From Microbacterium sp. MYb45 (lineage in GTDB: Bacteria; Actinomycetota; Actinomycetes; Actinomycetales; Microbacteriaceae): 64,000 bases of DNA. Positions 62,064 to 64,000 of the stretch are shown one piece after another. The notes beneath the pieces are model-generated. The model was not told where the DNA came from, made no database searches, and was given only the letters and a program-made list of their open reading frames with translations. Each line of letters starts with the position of its first letter. Within the stretch, counting starts at the first letter, position 1. The position numbers and the translations under genes were made by a program. The DNA lies in contig NZ_PCPG01000003.1 in assembly GCF_002979655.1 (NCBI RefSeq), positions 62,001 to 126,000 on the forward strand. The letters run 5' to 3'.

Positions 62064-62867
62064 ATGGACTCACGTACGAAGGGCATCGGCCGGCAGAGCC
62101 TGATCATCGCGGCGGCATCGTTCATGCTGATCGCGGCCGCCATCGGCGCAGGAGCGTTCGGCGGAGCATCCGTCGACGACCTGCAGGACGGCGCGCTCTC
62201 GGCGCAGGGTTCGTACCTCGCGCCCGCCGGCCCCGCCTTCTCGATCTGGTCCCTCATCTACATCGGGCTCATCGCGTACACCGTCTGGCAGGCGCTTCCC
62301 GCACAGCGGCAGGATGCTCGCCAGCAGGCCGTGGGCGGATGGATCGCCGCGTCGATGGTGCTGAACGGGCTGTGGCTGGTCACCGCGCGCTTTCTGACGC
62401 TGTGGCTCACAGTCGTGGTGATCGCCCTGCTGCTGGCGGTGCTCGCCCGGGTGATCGTGGTGCTGGGGCGCTTCCCGGCGCGCAACCTCGCCGACCGCAT
62501 CCTGACCGACGGCGCGAACGGCCTGCACTTCGGCTGGGTGACGATCGCGACGGTCGCGAACACGGCCGCGTGGCTGACGCAGATCGCACCCGAGAGTTGG
62601 GCGGAGGCCGCGGATGCCTGGGCGATCGCCGTGCTGGTGGTCGTGCTCGTGATCGGTGCCGCTGCCGCGTGGGCGACCGGTCGCATCGCCCCCGCACTCG
62701 CGACGGCCTGGGGTCTGGCCTGGCTCGCGGTCGGCCGTCTCACCGGGGAGCCCGAGAGCACCCCGACAGCAGTCGCCGCGATCATCGTGGCCGTGCTGCT
62801 CGTCGTCGCCGGGGTCGTCGCGGTGCTGCGACGCCGTGCGCGCTCGGCTCAGAGCACGAGCCGGTAG
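62064..62867 (+). CDS. TspO/MBR-like tryptophan-rich membrane protein
   Basis: A 267-aa protein starting MDSRTKGIGRQSLIIAAASF (an ATG 12 bases upstream is possible). About seven helices are visible, more than the usual five of TspO. The family elements are PAGPAFSIWSLIYIGLIAYT (helix 2, the Trp-rich motif) and GANGLHFGWVTIATVANTAA (helix 4). The extra helices at the C-terminus (IVAVLLVVAGVVAVL) form an extension. TspO proteins bind tetrapyrroles or sterols. The 3' end overlaps the convergent response regulator gene by 19 bases. Confidence 0.82.
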   Translation: MDSRTKGIGRQSLIIAAASFMLIAAAIGAGAFGGASVDDLQDGALSAQGSYLAPAGPAFSIWSLIYIGLIAYTVWQALPAQRQDARQQAVGGWIAASMVLNGLWLVTARFLTLWLTVVVIALLLAVLARVIVVLGRFPARNLADRILTDGANGLHFGWVTIATVANTAAWLTQIAPESWAEAADAWAIAVLVVVLVIGAAAAWATGRIAPALATAWGLAWLAVGRLTGEPESTPTAVAAIIVAVLLVVAGVVAVLRRRARSAQSTSR

Positions 62868-63520
62868 CCCATCCCCGCCTCGGTGAGCAGATGCACCGGC
62901 ACGGCCGGCTCCTGCTCGAGCTTCTTGCGCAGCTGCGACATGTACAGGCGCAGGTAGCCCGAGTCGGACACCTGCTCGCTGCCCCAGATCTCCTTCAGCA
63001 GATCCTGTCGCGTGACCAGGGCACCCGGATGCCGTGCGAGGTGCTCCAGCATCCGCCACTCCGTCGGCGTCAGGTGCACGCGAGTTCCGGCGCGGGTCAC
63101 GGTCTTGGTCGCGAGGTCGACCACGACGTCGCCGAACGCCACCGTCGACTCCCCGTTCGCCGGCATCGACCGGCGGGACAGCGCCCGCAGCCGCGCGAGC
63201 AGCTCGTCCACCTGGAAGGGCTTCGTCACGAAGTCGTCGGCACCGGCATCCAGAGCCTCGACCTTGTCGGCAGACCCGGTGCGGCCGGAGACCACGATGA
63301 TCGGCACGTTCGTCCATCCGCGCAGCGCCTGGATGACCTCGATGCCGTCGAGCCGGGGCATGCCCAGGTCGAGCATGATGAGGTCGGGATGCGTCTGCGC
63401 GGCAGCAGCGACCGCGGCGGCACCGTCGGCCGCCACGACGACCTCGTATCCATGGGCGGCGAGCGTGATCCGCAGCGCCCGCACCATCTGCGGGTCGTCG
63501 TCGGCGATGAGGAGCTTCAC
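62849..63520 (-). CDS. kdpE: OmpR-family response regulator (KdpE-like)
   Basis: A 223-aa response regulator. The receiver has LLIADDDPQMVRALRITLAA, phosphoryl Asp in LIMLDLGMPRLDGIEVIQAL, Thr/Ser at IIVVSGRTGSADKVEALDAG and Lys in DFVTKPFQVDELLARL. The C-terminal winged helix has HLTPTEWRMLEHLARHPGAL and SGYLRLYMSQLRKKLE. The two phrases LTPTEWRML and YLRxYxxxLRKKLE are hallmarks of KdpE, the activator of the KdpFABC potassium pump. The pump genes are not in the window. It overlaps the kinase gene by four bases. Confidence 0.9.
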   Translation of the reverse strand: MKLLIADDDPQMVRALRITLAAHGYEVVVAADGAAAVAAAAQTHPDLIMLDLGMPRLDGIEVIQALRGWTNVPIIVVSGRTGSADKVEALDAGADDFVTKPFQVDELLARLRALSRRSMPANGESTVAFGDVVVDLATKTVTRAGTRVHLTPTEWRMLEHLARHPGALVTRQDLLKEIWGSEQVSDSGYLRLYMSQLRKKLEQEPAVPVHLLTEAGMGYRLVL

Positions 63521-64000
63521 TCCGTCTCCTCCGTGTCGTGATGCCCTGCGCCGAGCGGCAGGGAGATGACCATGGTGAGGCCCCCGCCGGGGGTGTCCTC
63601 GGGTGTCAGGGTACCGCCCATGCCCTCGGCGAACCCGCGCGACAGGGCGAGCCCGAGCCCGAGCCCCGTGGTGTTGTCGGTGTCGCCGAAGCGCTGGAAC
63701 GGCTGGAAGATGCGGTCCCGTCGCTCGGGTGAGACCCCGTCGCCGCGATCGATCACGCGGATCTCGGCGCGATCGCCGAGGGCACTGGTCGAGACGATCA
63801 CCCGGCTGCCCTCGGGAGCGTGGCGATGCGCGTTGGCGAGCACGTTCACCAGCACCCGTTGCAGCAGCACCGGGTCGGCGAACACCGGCGGCAGCTCGGG
63901 GTCGAGGGCGAGCTCGACGTCGGCCGGGCCCAGTCCGAGTTCGTCGATGGCGGCGAGCACCGTGCCGGCGGCATCCATCCGCGACGAGGAGACCGCGAGC
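63517..64000 (-). CDS. kdpD: Sensor kinase KdpD, C-terminal part (5' end beyond window)
   Basis: Only the ATP-binding end is present: LQRVLVNVLANAHRHAPEGS (N-box), IRVIDRGDGVSPERRDRIFQ (G1), the F-box FQPFQRFGDTDNTTGLGLG and GLALSRGFAEGMGGTLTPED. The order and the phrase LGLALSRGFAEGMGG fit KdpD. The frame stays open to base 64000, so the N-terminal sensor and membrane parts lie outside. It starts the two-gene kdpDE unit. Confidence 0.88.
   Translation of the reverse strand, partial: LAVSSSRMDAAGTVLAAIDELGLGPADVELALDPELPPVFADPVLLQRVLVNVLANAHRHAPEGSRVIVSTSALGDRAEIRVIDRGDGVSPERRDRIFQPFQRFGDTDNTTGLGLGLALSRGFAEGMGGTLTPEDTPGGGLTMVISLPLGAGHHDTEETE

Overview
The window is about 70% GC, densely packed, and reads as an actinobacterial chromosome segment. 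Protein types, the lipoprotein-rich ABC operons, four-base start/stop overlaps (ATGA or GTGA), short or absent leaders and the very frequent GGATGCC/GGCATCC word all suggest Microbacteriaceae, most likely Microbacterium. This genus call is an inference from pattern, not a database match. No rRNA, tRNA, CRISPR array or transposase gene was found.

Layout. 1-3.6 kb: a minus-strand peptide-type ABC operon (SBP, DppB, DppC; it runs off the left edge). 3.8-5.1 kb: an exported flavin amine oxidase whose domain order looks circularly permuted. 5.2-9.1 kb: a minus-strand run with a Pr6Pr membrane protein, a DoxX protein, an RNase HI with a long tail, a small conserved protein, and an emfourin-like inhibitor next to its M4 protease. 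9.2-11.8 kb: two AztD-type zinc-chaperone lipoproteins behind a Fur/Zur-type box. 12.5-21.8 kb: one module with a ROK regulator, an M81 (MlrC-type) peptidase, an oligopeptide ABC transporter and a ROK sugar kinase. 22-24.8 kb: an SDR, and a divergent HxlR regulator with an FMN reductase. 24.9-30.5 kb: a VanRS-like pair facing VanY/VanXY, racemase, D-Ala ligase and acyltransferase genes, the parts list of a D-Ala-D-Ser type van operon with VanT split in two. 31-37.3 kb: a heterodimeric ABC exporter-type pair divergent from a FecBCD-type importer, with a shared metal box. 37.5-44.4 kb: helicase, DeoD, a roadblock/small-GTPase operon, an AlkD-like protein and a FUSC protein. 44.5-46.3 kb: SRPBCC protein, small protein and DUF998 protein. 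46.36-47.45 kb: a lower-GC defence island with an Abi_2 gene, a hairpin/terminator RNA-like leader and an in-frame stop near the natural start. 47.6-51.2 kb: a large LuxR (LAL) regulator and a cold-shock gene. 51.2-60.2 kb: a DtxR/IdeR-type iron operon with two complete siderophore importers and a ferric-siderophore reductase. 60.3-64 kb: a TetR/hydrolase pair with twin operators, a TspO-like protein and a KdpDE two-component system that runs off the right edge.

Main themes are nutrient and metal capture (three metal systems, two peptide systems), envelope remodelling or glycopeptide response, and one acquired abortive-infection gene. Across the window at least eight intergenic gaps hold long nested inverted repeats built from a short core used twice directly and twice inverted. 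Four different cores occur, each seen twice. They are not explained by any gene and are not all placed as terminators.
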